This document shows, one piece after another, positions 37,020 through 64,000 of a stretch of 64,000 nucleotides of DNA. Both the position numbers and the translations under genes were made by a program. A model generated the notes under the pieces. That model was not told the origin of the DNA and did no database searches. It worked only from the letters and a program-made list of their open reading frames with translations. Numbering within the stretch: the first letter of the stretch is position 1; every line of letters starts with the position of its first letter. The DNA is from Dromaius novaehollandiae (taxonomy: Eukaryota > Chordata > Aves > Casuariiformes > Dromaiidae): positions 37,150,563 through 37,214,562 of the forward strand of contig NC_088100.1 in the NCBI RefSeq assembly GCF_036370855.1, read 5' to 3'.

Positions 37020-37375
37020 CTGTGCCAGCGGGCAAGAGGCCCCGACCCGGCCCGGCCACAGCGCCGCTCCGAGCAGTGCTGCCTGACACCCAGCCCCCTC
37101 ACAGCCCGCCCCACAGGCCCCAACTGCCACAGCGCCGGCCGTTACAATACGCACGCACCCTGCGTCCCTCACCGCCACGACCCCGGCCCGGCCCCACCCC
37201 CCACGTCTCTCCCCGCCCGCGGCCACGCCCCCTTGCCGCGCAGAGACCCCCCCCCCCGGCCCCAGCCCCTCGTTCCGCCGCCGCACCGGCCCTGCTCCCC
37301 ACCAGCTGCGCTTTCTGCACACGCGCAATAAACACTTCATCCCTCCCATCCCCACCCACAACAGCAGGGCTTATG

Positions 37376-37407
37376 ATTGGCCCGTCCTCCTCCCGCTGCT
37401 GGCCAAT
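37376..37407. promoter_or_regulatory. BCKDHB: Paired inverted CCAAT boxes
   Basis: ATTGG (37376-37380) and CCAAT (37403-37407) lie 61-92 bases upstream of the ATG, with 22 bases between them and opposite orientations. Extended contexts 'tgattggcc' and 'ggccaataag' fit NF-Y sites. NF-Y pairs are common in TATA-less CpG-island promoters. Binding is inferred, not shown. Confidence 0.6.
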
Positions 37408-37467
37408 AAGAAGCCCGGGCCGGGTCCCCGCCCCTTCAGAACGCGCGGCGGCCTGACAGCGGCGGCG

Positions 37468-64000
<26,533 letters not shown>

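Overview
The window looks like vertebrate nuclear DNA, most probably from a bird. Fossil CR1 LINE copies (1-165, 12908-13662, 29705-30060, 53146-53400), faint MIR-type SINEs, old amniote palindromic repeats, a low overall repeat load and a GC-rich CpG-island promoter all fit a sauropsid, and the low repeat density favours Aves. The species cannot be told from sequence alone. There are no prokaryotic features, CRISPR arrays, tRNAs or rRNAs that I could recognise.

Only two protein-coding genes can be supported, both on the + strand. The first (17205-23222) is a complete two-exon orphan nuclear receptor of the NR0B family, closest to SHP/NR0B2. It has 274 codons, no DNA-binding domain, a conserved single intron, and a TATA box preceded by two nuclear-receptor half-sites. 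The second is the 5' half of BCKDHB, the E1-beta subunit of mitochondrial branched-chain 2-oxoacid dehydrogenase. Five exons lie in the window (37468-37624, 40132-40209, 43007-43075, 62436-62569, 63201-63356), encoding residues 1-198. The gene starts in a CpG island and runs off the right edge.

Layout: 1-17.0 kb is gene-poor flank with old repeats; 17.0-23.4 kb is the NR0B2-like gene; 23.4-37.0 kb is intergenic, with a long alternating purine/pyrimidine (CA) tract and old repeats; 37.0-38.1 kb is the BCKDHB CpG-island promoter and exon 1; 38.1-64.0 kb is BCKDHB introns and exons. The two genes are about 14.2 kb apart in the same orientation, with no sign that they share a promoter.

The most unusual items are: (a) an NR0B2-type gene beside BCKDHB, which is not where human NR0B2 sits, suggesting a second SHP lineage absent from that place in human; (b) a near-perfect inverted repeat in BCKDHB intron 1 (151-bp arms, 28-bp loop, one mismatch seen) that would form a very long RNA hairpin or is an assembly fold-back; (c) three near-identical 74-bp tandem units in intron 2; and (d) a 32-nt pure poly-T with an inverted poly-A signal in intron 3, resembling the tail of a minus-strand retrocopy.
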